Shown: one piece after another, positions 8,353 through 14,794 of the stretch
Layout of the letters: each line of letters opens with the position of its first letter
Position numbering within the stretch: position 1 is the first letter of the stretch
Source: an uncultured Phocaeicola sp.
GTDB lineage: Bacteria; Bacteroidota; Bacteroidia; Bacteroidales; Bacteroidaceae
Reading direction: 5' to 3'
DNA length: 30,741 nucleotides
Assembly: GCA_948579315.1 (NCBI GenBank)
Contig: CAPAOL010000041.1
Location: forward strand, 1-30,741
Translations under genes and position numbers: made by a program
The notes under the pieces: model-generated
Seen by the model: the letters and a program-made list of their open reading frames with translations, nothing else
What the model was told of the DNA's origin: nothing
The model's database searches: none

Positions 8353-8382
8353 TGGTCTAATTAACTAAAAAACACAATAGAT

Positions 8383-8649
8383 ATGGAAGATATGTTCTCT
8401 TTAGGCAATGTTGGATTGTGGAGAATGGCAAACAATGGCTATATATCACTAACTGGAGAGGTGGGGGAATTATTTATTACCAAAATTTTGGGTACTGCCA
8501 TTCTTAAATTAAAATATAAGGACATTGTTTATGCGGTTTCAAGAAGAGCAAATGAAAAATTCTTTAGAGTGCAAACATCGGAAGGTGAATGGCTTTTCTT
8601 TTTCGATAACTTCAACGAATTAAAAGAGGCTATTGAAAAAGGCAAATAG
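8383..8649 (+). CDS. Hypothetical protein, 88 aa
   Basis: Not recognised. It is a small protein without signal peptide, with alternating hydrophobic and polar residues that suggest a beta-rich fold (GYISLTGEVGELFITK, TAILKLKYKDIVYAV, WLFFFDNFNELKEAI). It sits alone between the nested hairpin region and a 660-bp stretch without a clear gene, with its own possible -7 box. It could be a regulator or accessory protein of the element, but nothing supports a choice. Confidence 0.6.
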   Translation: MEDMFSLGNVGLWRMANNGYISLTGEVGELFITKILGTAILKLKYKDIVYAVSRRANEKFFRVQTSEGEWLFFFDNFNELKEAIEKGK

Positions 8650-8805
8650 GAGACTAATTATTAAATAGTTCGCAGTATTTGCAGACTTTTTTATACCCAA
8701 TATGAAGATTAGATACTTCTTTCATTCATTACTTAGTTAGGCTGTAAACCTATATACCTTATTATCTCTAATAGAATTGCATTTTCCAATCCGCAGAATC
8801 TACGG

Positions 8806-8857
8806 GTACTTTTTTCGGGAAGAAATCTTTTTATAGACCCCAATCAAAAAAAGTACC
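8806..8857. repeat. 52-bp inverted-end repeat, copy B
   Basis: It starts GTACTTTTTT and ends AAAAAAAGTACC and aligns without gaps to copy A at 5077-5128. The shared parts are the two ends, the internal GAAGAAAT and TATA-A-CCC. It lies 157 bp after the 88-aa gene. Confidence 0.6.
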
Positions 8858-8978
8858 TACCTTTGAAGCTACGAAGAAAAAAGGGCAATATTGCCTAATA
8901 CCTTACTACAGATATGTTTTGGAACACTTGGAACTACATTTATCAGTGTTTTATCTTTAGACATTCAAAACCTTTCGC

Positions 8979-8986
8979 TAACTTTG
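8979..8986 (+). promoter_or_regulatory. Candidate -7 box driving the cargo operon leader
   Basis: TAACTTTG fits TAnnTTTG, and a TTTAG sequence lies at 8956-8960, about the right distance for a -33 box. Transcription from near 8992 would start at a hairpin (GTCTTAA-TGCG-TTAAGAC inside TTTCAG/CTGAAA, 8993-9027). Confidence 0.5.
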
Positions 8987-8992
8987 CAGCAA

Positions 8993-9310
8993 TTTCAGAG
9001 GTCTTAATGCGTTAAGACACTGAAAGGACATATTTAACGAAAAGGTGTTATTGAGATTATCTTCTGAAATCAAATCTCGCAAATTTGAAATGGCATGAAG
9101 ATGGTAGCGATAGCACCCCTTCATTTGATATATACCTACCTTATATCTATAAGGCTCTTAGATATTGTCAAAATTGGTGTGGGTTGCTATTGTTTTATCC
9201 ATGCCAAGGCAATGCGAGAGCCGGATTTCAGGATAAAGCAGATATAGTTCCCACACCTTATTTTATATCTGTCTCTTTTGGGAATTAGAGAGCATAAATG
9301 ATTCGTAATT
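8993..9310 (+). ncRNA. Candidate structured leader or small RNA before the lipoprotein operon
   Basis: About 320 nt between a -7 box and ATG 9311 with no convincing gene; a 67-codon frame at 9085-9288 shows no family pattern. Besides the hairpin at its start, GGTGTGGG (9176-9183) pairs perfectly with CCCACACC (9250-9257), and TTTATCC (9194-9200) inside it pairs with GGATAAA (9231-9237), giving a long imperfect hairpin of about 80 nt. It matches no riboswitch I know. It may be a regulatory leader, a separate RNA or the remains of an older gene. Confidence 0.35.
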
Positions 9311-9997
9311 ATGTTTAAAGAGAACAGAAAATTAATCGATTCTTGGACTTTTGATTGGCTTAACCAAAGAACAGGACAACAACTAATAAGAATGAAGCTC
9401 TATGAATGTTCGGGACTTTTAGCAACGAGCAAATATGTGATAGAATTTGAGAATAAATGTGGTCTTGTTTTCCATTCAGAGAATTATGCAAGCGTTAGTG
9501 ACAGTTTGCTGATGGACTATTTTTTTGAAATACACATGGCAAGCATTATGGATAAGTACATACTTAGAGAAGATGGAGGCTTTTGCTTTGACCGAATTAA
9601 GAAAGCAGACTTTGAAGTAATGAATAGTTTATATTGGTCTGAATTTAATGAAGCATATCCTAACCAATTAGAACTTAAATATCCGAATGGAAACGGATGG
9701 AACTTCAACCCACGAACCAAAGACTATTTCGCTTTTTTTCATGGTGAGTATGATTGTGAGAAAAGACAGCATGATATTATCAAAGCACTTAATATTACTG
9801 CATGGGAACAAAATGGCACACATTTTATAAATCTGAAAATCAGTAATAAATCAGCTTTTCTTGAAAGTGAAAATGGAAAAAGAATATATGAATTTGAAAA
9901 TTCAGACCATATATTATTTTTAGCGGAACATAGCTATTATCTAAAACAGAGAACGCCCATAAACGGATATTCATTACTACAATCATATTATAAATAG
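9311..9997 (+). CDS. Hypothetical protein, 228 aa, first gene of the cargo operon
   Basis: Not recognised. No signal peptide, so probably cytoplasmic. It is aromatic-rich (SWTFDWLNQRTGQQ near the start; YPNGNGWNFNPRTKDYFAFFHGEYD near 145-170), with a beta-rich C-terminal half. It ends 7 bp before a lipoprotein gene, and a second lipoprotein follows, so the three look like one operon. The pairing of a soluble protein with two exported lipoproteins could be a cargo module acting at the envelope, but no function can be read from the sequence. Confidence 0.7.
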   Translation: MFKENRKLIDSWTFDWLNQRTGQQLIRMKLYECSGLLATSKYVIEFENKCGLVFHSENYASVSDSLLMDYFFEIHMASIMDKYILREDGGFCFDRIKKADFEVMNSLYWSEFNEAYPNQLELKYPNGNGWNFNPRTKDYFAFFHGEYDCEKRQHDIIKALNITAWEQNGTHFINLKISNKSAFLESENGKRIYEFENSDHILFLAEHSYYLKQRTPINGYSLLQSYYK

Positions 9998-10004
9998 AAA
10001 GGTA

Positions 10005-10640
10005 ATGAGCAAATTGCCATTTATCATTATTGGATTACTTAGTTTAGTAGCTTGCAAAACAGATAAAACATCTGTTCCGCAGGATTTTGAATGTTTCAAT
10101 CAGCCGCATATCTACATTAAGTACAAACAGCCTATAAACGGATATACAGTAAAAGTAATGTGGCTGCAAAATGGTGAAGTAGGTAACGCTCTATTCTGTT
10201 TAGAGAAACAAGGAGTGGAATATTACTACTTTGTGGAGAAATGGACTGATAGGGTTCTGTATGATAAAGGCAACACATATCCGAACAACACCGTTATAGA
10301 GTTGGACTATACTGTTAAATTAGAGAACGAAGAATACCTTTCGGATGATTCTCCTTTCTTCTTTTCCGATGTTGATTTTGACGGAGAAGAGGAGTTCATT
10401 ATCAATCGCTATAAAAGTGGTTCAAGAGAATCAAATGCCTATGATGTGTACGATGTTACCCCATACGGTTACTTTATGCAGAAAACAGAAGCACCATTTA
10501 CAGAGTTGGAAAACGGACAATGTAAGTTTGATTCAGAGAACAAGACCATTACTATTTACGGTTCTAATGGATGGAACAACGCTATTAGGCATATCTACCA
10601 ACTAAAAGGCAGAGAATTTGAATTAATACAATCAGAATAA
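10005..10640 (+). CDS. Predicted lipoprotein, 211 aa
   Basis: The N-terminus (KLPFIIIGLLSLVAC) is a lipoprotein signal with the modified Cys at 17; the mature part starts CKTDKTS. Central SDVDFDGEEEFIINRY (about 122-137) resembles the Asp-rich loops of FG-GAP-like or calcium-binding repeats, and the family may be related to small Bacteroidetes proteins with that signature. The rest is beta-rich. It is the second gene of a three-gene operon (7 bp from the first, 20 bp to the third). Location should be a membrane facing the periplasm or cell surface. Partner and ligand are unknown. Confidence 0.75.
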   Translation: MSKLPFIIIGLLSLVACKTDKTSVPQDFECFNQPHIYIKYKQPINGYTVKVMWLQNGEVGNALFCLEKQGVEYYYFVEKWTDRVLYDKGNTYPNNTVIELDYTVKLENEEYLSDDSPFFFSDVDFDGEEEFIINRYKSGSRESNAYDVYDVTPYGYFMQKTEAPFTELENGQCKFDSENKTITIYGSNGWNNAIRHIYQLKGREFELIQSE

Positions 10641-10660
10641 CTATTTTAAAATCAAACGAA

Positions 10661-11131
10661 ATGAAAACATTTAGATTAATTGGAATGGCTTTATTAGCCA
10701 TAGTAATGTGTGTGAACTTTACTTCTTGCAGTGATGATGAAGAAGAACAAGGAGAAACTTACAGTATTGAAGGTACTTGGCTATTGCAAAGTTCAAAAGG
10801 TTACATTGAAAATAGTAACGACAAAAACACTTGGGATGAAAGTTATCCAGATTTGCAAGAAACCAAATTAGAAATTACTAAAAATTCAAAAGGAAAATAT
10901 ACTTTCAAAGAGTATTATTTTCAAGATGGCTCAAGCTCATGGGAGAATGACCCTTTTACATACTATCCTACACTATCAGGAACAACATTGACCGTTACCC
11001 CTCATATAATGGACTGCTGGGATACTGCCGAAATAAAATCTTTAGATAAAACAAAATTAGTATTGGAATGTGTCGGTGATGATGGAAATGAAAACTGGTA
11101 CACTTTAGATACTTATGTAAGAGCAAAATAA
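10661..11131 (+). CDS. Lipocalin-like lipoprotein, 156 aa
   Basis: A lipoprotein signal ends at FTSC (Cys23), followed by SDDEEE, the acidic pattern that in Bacteroidetes directs lipoproteins to the cell surface. The mature part begins SIEGTWLLQSSKG, typical of the small lipocalin-like lipoproteins of Bacteroides (strand, Gly-Thr-Trp, further strands; ends NWYTLDTYVRAK). The barrel would bind a small hydrophobic ligand or act structurally, but no ligand can be predicted. It is the last gene of the operon and is followed by a strong terminator. Confidence 0.75.
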   Translation: MKTFRLIGMALLAIVMCVNFTSCSDDEEEQGETYSIEGTWLLQSSKGYIENSNDKNTWDESYPDLQETKLEITKNSKGKYTFKEYYFQDGSSSWENDPFTYYPTLSGTTLTVTPHIMDCWDTAEIKSLDKTKLVLECVGDDGNENWYTLDTYVRAK

Positions 11132-11137
11132 TTAAGC

Positions 11138-11177
11138 AAAAAGCCAACCTACCCAATTACGGATAAGTTGGCTTTTT
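11138..11177 (+). terminator. Rho-independent terminator closing the lipoprotein operon
   Basis: AAAAAGCCAAC (11138-11148) pairs perfectly with GTTGGCTTTTT (11167-11177); the T-run is part of the arm. Confidence 0.9.
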
Positions 11178-11361
11178 CAGTTCTAAACAAACATCTTATT
11201 AACTACAAAACTATGTGTTATACAACTGTATTCAAAATTACGCAATAGCCAAAATCAAAAACGAACCAAAATAGAATAAGAGCTTTAATCATACAGAAAT
11301 ACTTTTATGCCATATTCTAAAATATTGTCTATACATTCTATTTACATTATATAGAGTTGGT

Positions 11362-11369
11362 TATCTTTG
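11362..11369 (+). promoter_or_regulatory. -7 box for the ORF6N-domain gene
   Basis: TATCTTTG matches TAnnTTTG, 20 bp before ATG 11390. No good TTTG is seen at -33. The leader would be about 15 nt. Confidence 0.55.
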
Positions 11370-11389
11370 CAACATAAAAGATTTAATCA

Positions 11390-11962
11390 ATGGAACAATT
11401 ACAAGTAATTCAAAGCAAAATATATGAAATCAGAGGTCAGAAAGTAATGCTTGACCGTGATTTAGCAGAAATGTATGGAGTTCAAACGAAAGCGTTGAAT
11501 CAAGCCGTAAAACGCAATATAGACCGTTTCCCCGAAGATTTTATGTTTCAACTGACAAGTGAGGAAACACAAAATTGGAGGTCACAATTTGTGACTTCCA
11601 ATTCTATCAAAATGGGAGTTAGACGTAATCCGTATGCGTTCACTGAATTAGGGGTAGCCATGCTAAGTAGTGTATTGAACTCCAAAACAGCAATTCAGAT
11701 TAATATGGGTATCATGCGTGCTTTTGTTGCAGTTCGTCAAATGGTGGCATTACCTAAGACGGACAAACTAACAGAGTTGCAGAACGAAGTAAAAGAGTTG
11801 AAAGACTACATAGAAGAAGTGTTTGCTGATTACAACGATATTAATGATGATACACGAATGCAGTTGGAACTCATTAATCAGACATTAGCAGAACTGCAAG
11901 CTAAGAAGAAATTGGAAGAAAAGCCACGCAGAAGAATCGGATTTATACAGCATGGTGAATAA
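11390..11962 (+). CDS. ORF6N-domain DNA-binding protein, 190 aa
   Basis: Residues about 7-95 are a typical ORF6N domain: IYEIRGQKVMLDRDLAEMYG, KRNIDRFPEDFMFQLTSEE and NPYAFTELGVAMLSSVLNS are the hallmark segments. A helical C-terminus (about 120-175, leucine- and glutamate-rich) likely forms a coiled coil. ORF6N proteins are phage and mobile-element proteins thought to bind DNA, often related to antirepressors. Its place at the right end of the element, with its own -7 box, fits a regulator of the element's own lysogenic or excision state. That role is inferred. Confidence 0.88.
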   Translation: MEQLQVIQSKIYEIRGQKVMLDRDLAEMYGVQTKALNQAVKRNIDRFPEDFMFQLTSEETQNWRSQFVTSNSIKMGVRRNPYAFTELGVAMLSSVLNSKTAIQINMGIMRAFVAVRQMVALPKTDKLTELQNEVKELKDYIEEVFADYNDINDDTRMQLELINQTLAELQAKKKLEEKPRRRIGFIQHGE

Positions 11963-12056
11963 TCTGATTCTGCCAAGCACGAGATTTTATAAAAACTATA
12001 ATACTTCCACGTAGGTAAAAAAGTGATTGGAGCAACTCCAATTATAAGATATAATT

Positions 12057-12088
12057 ATTGCATAACAATGCAACATTGACTAACTTTG
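12057..12088 (+). promoter_or_regulatory. Right-end promoter pointing out of the element
   Basis: ATTG (12057-12060), 20 bp, then TAACTTTG (12081-12088) fits the Bacteroidetes promoter layout with one mismatch in the -33 box. It reads across the 24-bp repeat into the tRNA remnant. In a circular form of the element it would read across the joint towards the integrase. Confidence 0.5.
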
Positions 12089-12100
12089 CAACAAGAACGA

Positions 12101-12124
12101 TTGTTTACCGCTGGTTTACCGATA
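12101..12124 (+). repeat. Right copy of 24-bp terminal repeat
   Basis: It matches 97-120 except for one base in the centre. A related GTTTACG lies at 12150-12156, and the broken tRNA begins 44 bp further on. Likely recombinase-binding sequence. Confidence 0.6.
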
Positions 12125-12167
12125 CGTTCTTAATAGAGTTCATTAACAGGTTTACGAACGCTTAAAA

Positions 12168-12272
12168 AGTCTTGTAGCTCAGTTGGTTACACACGATAAA
12201 TCCGCAGGATTTGTCGTGCTCGGCAACAGACTCATAATCTGGAGGTCCCTGGTTCAAGCCCAGGCTGGTCCA
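12168..12272 (+). tRNA. Interrupted, chimeric tRNA-Met(CAU), probably non-functional
   Basis: The 3' part (12224-12272) is a good elongator tRNA-Met half: anticodon CAU at 12232-12234, an anticodon stem, a perfect T-arm (CCTGG-TTCAAGC-CCAGG) and CTGGTCC plus discriminator A. The 5' part has the canonical TAGCTCAGTTGGTT (12175-12188). In place of the expected AGAG there are 35 nt that hold a 12-bp hairpin (12192-12218). The 5' acceptor strand AGTCTTG pairs poorly with CTGGTCC (three pairs and one wobble of seven). The gene is 105 nt instead of about 76. It is best read as the right junction of an integration into the tRNA 3' half. Confidence 0.6.
12192..12218 (+). repeat. 12-bp hairpin inserted in the tRNA D-arm
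   Basis: CACGATAAATCC and GGATTTGTCGTG are inverted around GCA. As RNA all twelve positions pair, one as U-G. It sits exactly where the tRNA loses its D-arm 3' strand. Confidence 0.65.
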
Positions 12273-12280
12273 CAAACTAA

Positions 12281-12313
12281 AAGGCTGATTCCTAACGGAA
12301 TACAGCCTTTTTT
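12281..12313 (+). terminator. Terminator of the tRNA-Met gene
   Basis: AAAGGCTG and CAGCCTTT (around an inner TCC/GGA) form a stem followed by T residues directly after the tRNA 3' end. This suggests that the 3' half and terminator are the native chromosomal copy. Confidence 0.75.
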
Positions 12314-12384
12314 GTTTGCAGACCCTCCAGATATAAATCTGTTGCTCTTGGTTGATTTACTCCTAATATATAGCTGTTGTTTCA

Positions 12385-12588
12385 CTATTGTTTCTCTATC
12401 TGATACCATGCCACTTCCATTTTCTCTGTTTTAGAGGTACGCCATTTCATAAAGTCCAAGTCTTCACTTTGCCGAGTTCCCATTTGCAATGACAAGGCAG
12501 TGCCACCTACCAAGAGATAGGATTTGATGCAGTCCAACTTAGAAACGGCTTCAAAAACTTGCAGCGTGTGTGGAGCTAAACCTTTCAT
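12385..12588 (-). pseudogene. Truncated AbiEii-type nucleotidyltransferase
   Basis: Only about 67 residues remain: MKGLAPHTLQVFEAVSKLD, then LVGGTALSLQMGTRQSEDLDF, which is the nucleotidyltransferase signature (GG-TAL and D-x-D) of the AbiEii/AbiGii toxin family. Full proteins are around 200 residues or more. After YQIEKQ the frame stops, and the following sequence has no continuation in any frame I can read. No antitoxin gene is adjacent. It is probably a decayed toxin or abortive-infection gene left at this tRNA-linked insertion site. Confidence 0.75.
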
Positions 12589-12810
12589 GCAAACATTTTA
12601 GTAAATTTACATAATAAATTCAGTGTTGATCTCAGAACTTACACAGAAATAATTAGCGTGTTGATAATGAGGTAGATTTACATTTGTTACTCTTGTTACA
12701 GGAATCATGAACAGAATTTCTTTCTCTTAGTATAAAATCATGAGCACATTATACATTATATACTCTAAAACTGAAAATGTGGATATTACCCTTAAAAAGT
12801 AGGATGAAAA
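12589..12810. other. AT-rich spacer without a visible gene
   Basis: Between the AbiEii remnant and the GH105 promoter I see no ORF with a family pattern and no strong repeat. It may be decayed remains of former insertions. Confidence 0.4.
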
Positions 12811-12843
12811 TTTGTACGAAACGGGAAGATGGCTTTATCTTTG
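12811..12843 (+). promoter_or_regulatory. Consensus Bacteroides promoter for the GH105 gene
   Basis: TTTG (12811-12814), 21 bp, TATCTTTG (12836-12843) match the consensus fully. The leader would be about 80 nt, AT-rich, ending at ATG 12930. Confidence 0.75.
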
Positions 12844-12929
12844 AAGAATATTAAAAGATAGCCGGACTTTTTATTTCGGTGGAATATAGAGGTTGTTAGT
12901 ATAAAAATAAAAAATTAAATTTAGGTTGT

Positions 12930-14228
12930 ATGGTTAAACGTTATGGTTGTGCAGGCATTTTATTGTTTGCGATAGGATTATTCCCCTTAATGGCACAGGA
13001 CAACACTGTGCCCAAAGAGATGGCTATAAAGATAGCCGATCGTATTGTTGCTTCTACGGTTTATGAGTTCAAAGATGTAAAAACAGGTAAAGTATACATT
13101 TCTTTGGACAATGTTTCTTTAAATCCGGATATACGTGTCAATAGTAAATATTTGAATTGGCATTATACAAACGGAGTAACGAATATGGCTTTGATGGAGT
13201 TGGGTGATAAAATACAGAACCGGAAATATGAGGATTATGTGCTGAAGAATATGAAGTTTATTTTTGACAAAACTAATCAGTCTTATTTTCATCGTTTGTA
13301 TGATAAGACTTTCCGTGAAGGAGGATGGAGGGCGGTTCCCCGTCTTACTTGGCATATGATTTATAGAAACAAGCGCTTGGATGACAACGGTCCTATGGGG
13401 GCTAGTTTGATAACTTTGAACCAGCGTCATCCAGATGATGCTTTTCAAAAATATATTGAAACAACCAATCATCATATTATGGTTTCAGAACCTCGTTTGG
13501 CCGATGGAACTATAGCCCGTTTATGGCCTCATGAAAATACAATTTGGGCAGATGATGCGTTTATGGCGGTGTCTTTTATTTCCCGAATGGGAGAGGTTAC
13601 TGGTGAAAAGAAGTATTTTGATGATGCGGCCAATCAGATATTGAATTATACACGATATTTGTGGTGTCCTGAAAAACAGATTTATTATCATTGCTATCAT
13701 ACGGATAATAAGGAACATGGAGTGGCGCATTGGTCCCGGGCCAATGGATGGATTTTTATGGCGACAGCCGATCTGTTGGCAAGAATGCCGGAAAATCATC
13801 CTATGCGTGAGGATGTGATAAAGAATTTCCAGATGCAGGCTAGTGGGGTAGCGCGGTATCAAGGGAAAAACGGTTTGTGGCATCAGTTGTTGGATAAAGA
13901 AGATTCTTATGAAGAAATTACCGGTAGTTCTATGTTTGTATTTGGCATAGCTAAAGGTGTGAAGGAAGGATGGTTGCATCCGGATTTCATTTATGTAGCA
14001 TGGCAGGGATTCAAAGGAATGTTGTCAAAAATTTCAGAGAATGGTGATGTGACGGCTATTTGTGTCGGTACAGGTATTATGCCTTCCACCGTATTTTATT
14101 ATAATCGTCCCACTCAGGAAAATGATCCGATGGGTGAAGGGCCTGTGTTACGCGCTTTGGTGGAAATGATTGATGCGCCTAAATACACGGAGATTAGTGC
14201 GAATGATCAGTATGATAAGATAAAATAA
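12930..14228 (+). CDS. GH105-like unsaturated glycuronyl hydrolase, secreted
   Basis: A 432-aa protein with a signal peptide (AGILLFAIGLFPLMAQ, about 8-23). It follows the family GH88/GH105 (alpha/alpha)6 barrel: GGWRAVPRLTWHMIY (131-145), WADDAFMAVSFISRMGE (206-222) with the likely catalytic Asp208/209, YHCYHTD and HWSRANGWIFMATADLLA. Such enzymes remove unsaturated glucuronyl or galacturonyl residues left by polysaccharide lyases, for example on rhamnogalacturonan. The exact substrate cannot be told. No SusC/SusD pair or lyase is next to it in this window, so it is an isolated gene rather than part of a visible utilisation locus. A convergent terminator follows. Confidence 0.85.
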   Translation: MVKRYGCAGILLFAIGLFPLMAQDNTVPKEMAIKIADRIVASTVYEFKDVKTGKVYISLDNVSLNPDIRVNSKYLNWHYTNGVTNMALMELGDKIQNRKYEDYVLKNMKFIFDKTNQSYFHRLYDKTFREGGWRAVPRLTWHMIYRNKRLDDNGPMGASLITLNQRHPDDAFQKYIETTNHHIMVSEPRLADGTIARLWPHENTIWADDAFMAVSFISRMGEVTGEKKYFDDAANQILNYTRYLWCPEKQIYYHCYHTDNKEHGVAHWSRANGWIFMATADLLARMPENHPMREDVIKNFQMQASGVARYQGKNGLWHQLLDKEDSYEEITGSSMFVFGIAKGVKEGWLHPDFIYVAWQGFKGMLSKISENGDVTAICVGTGIMPSTVFYYNRPTQENDPMGEGPVLRALVEMIDAPKYTEISANDQYDKIK

Positions 14229-14242
14229 GAAAGAGATTAATT

Positions 14243-14280
14243 TACCCGTTGGCAAGCTGAGTTTAAGTTGTCAACGGGTA
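14243..14280. terminator. Bidirectional terminator between convergent genes
   Basis: TACCCGTTG (14243-14251) and CAACGGGTA (14272-14280) are perfect inverted arms between the GH105 gene and the lipoprotein gene on the other strand. Confidence 0.7.
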
Positions 14281-14284
14281 TATG

Positions 14285-14782
14285 TTAGAATGTTAAATCA
14301 AAACGCCCTTCTGTCACTCTTCTTCCTTCAAAAGTTCCGCTGATTATTCTGTTGTTCAAATCAAAGCGGGTAATATTGACAATGCCGTCTTCCAGTCTTT
14401 CTTCTTGTTTATTACCATCTTTGAATACGGCGTCGGTATAGATAGTCTGGTCATTATCCATCTTTTCAATATCACTGTAAACGGTGATATTTTTTTCTTT
14501 CGGGTCAATGATATTGAAAGAAATAGACGTATTGTCATCTACCCAAACGTATACATGGACTGTTGCTTTTTCATCTTCATTATAAGCAGGATAGTAGGAT
14601 GCTTTATGGTCCGGTCCATAGCGTTGTCCTGTATATACCCAGCCGTCTATCAGACAGCCAAAGGTATTGGCGCCTGTCTGAGTGGCAGGTGGCATGAGAG
14701 TAGGATCTGCTGAAAAGTCTTCTCCATCGCAGGCACAGCATAACGCGACAGTTAATACTATTGTACTAAGATATTTAATCAT
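14285..14782 (-). CDS. Predicted lipoprotein, 165 aa (DUF6252-like)
   Basis: The N-terminus IVLTVALCCAC gives a lipoprotein signal with Cys18 followed by DGEDF, an acidic stretch compatible with surface export. The mature segment has TQTGANTFGCLIDGWVYTG, a pattern seen in Bacteroidetes lipoproteins I associate with DUF6252; the family name is given with moderate confidence. The remainder is beta-rich. It lies 12 bp after the small outer-membrane protein gene on the same strand, so the two are probably co-transcribed and may act together at the outer membrane. Function unknown. Confidence 0.75.
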   Translation of the reverse strand: MIKYLSTIVLTVALCCACDGEDFSADPTLMPPATQTGANTFGCLIDGWVYTGQRYGPDHKASYYPAYNEDEKATVHVYVWVDDNTSISFNIIDPKEKNITVYSDIEKMDNDQTIYTDAVFKDGNKQEERLEDGIVNITRFDLNNRIISGTFEGRRVTEGRFDLTF

Positions 14783-14794
14783 GGTCTGAATTTT

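Larger units (their letters stand above)
1..12272. mobile_element. Integrated accessory element, about 12.2 kb or more, inserted at a tRNA-Met gene
   Basis: The block is AT-rich, all its genes lie on the + strand, and it runs from a tyrosine recombinase at the left to a broken tRNA-Met(CAU) at the right. A 24-bp sequence with two GTTTACCG units sits just inside both ends (97-120 and 12101-12124, 23 of 24 identical). Everything to the right looks like ordinary chromosome. No relaxase, coupling protein, conjugation, capsid or terminase gene is visible, so this is neither a complete conjugative element nor a complete phage. A phage satellite or a mobilisable island carried by helper functions fits best, but that is inference. 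The left junction lies outside the window or within the first bases. Confidence 0.65.

Noticed and set aside
8112..8364. Short frames on both strands (70 and 73 codons)
   Set aside because: They overlap each other and the nested hairpin, and neither shows a clear protein signature.
9085..9288. A 67-codon frame as a possible gene
   Set aside because: No recognisable pattern, and the stretch is better explained by long inverted pairings; kept only as part of a leader candidate.
1..12272. Complete prophage or conjugative transposon
   Set aside because: No capsid, terminase, relaxase or tra genes are visible in the window.
12183..12434. An open frame of 83 codons on the + strand
   Set aside because: It runs through the tRNA half and its terminator and has no protein family pattern.
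13521..13979. A minus-strand frame of 152 codons inside the GH105 gene
   Set aside because: It is antisense to a well-supported enzyme and rich in residues typical of antisense reading.
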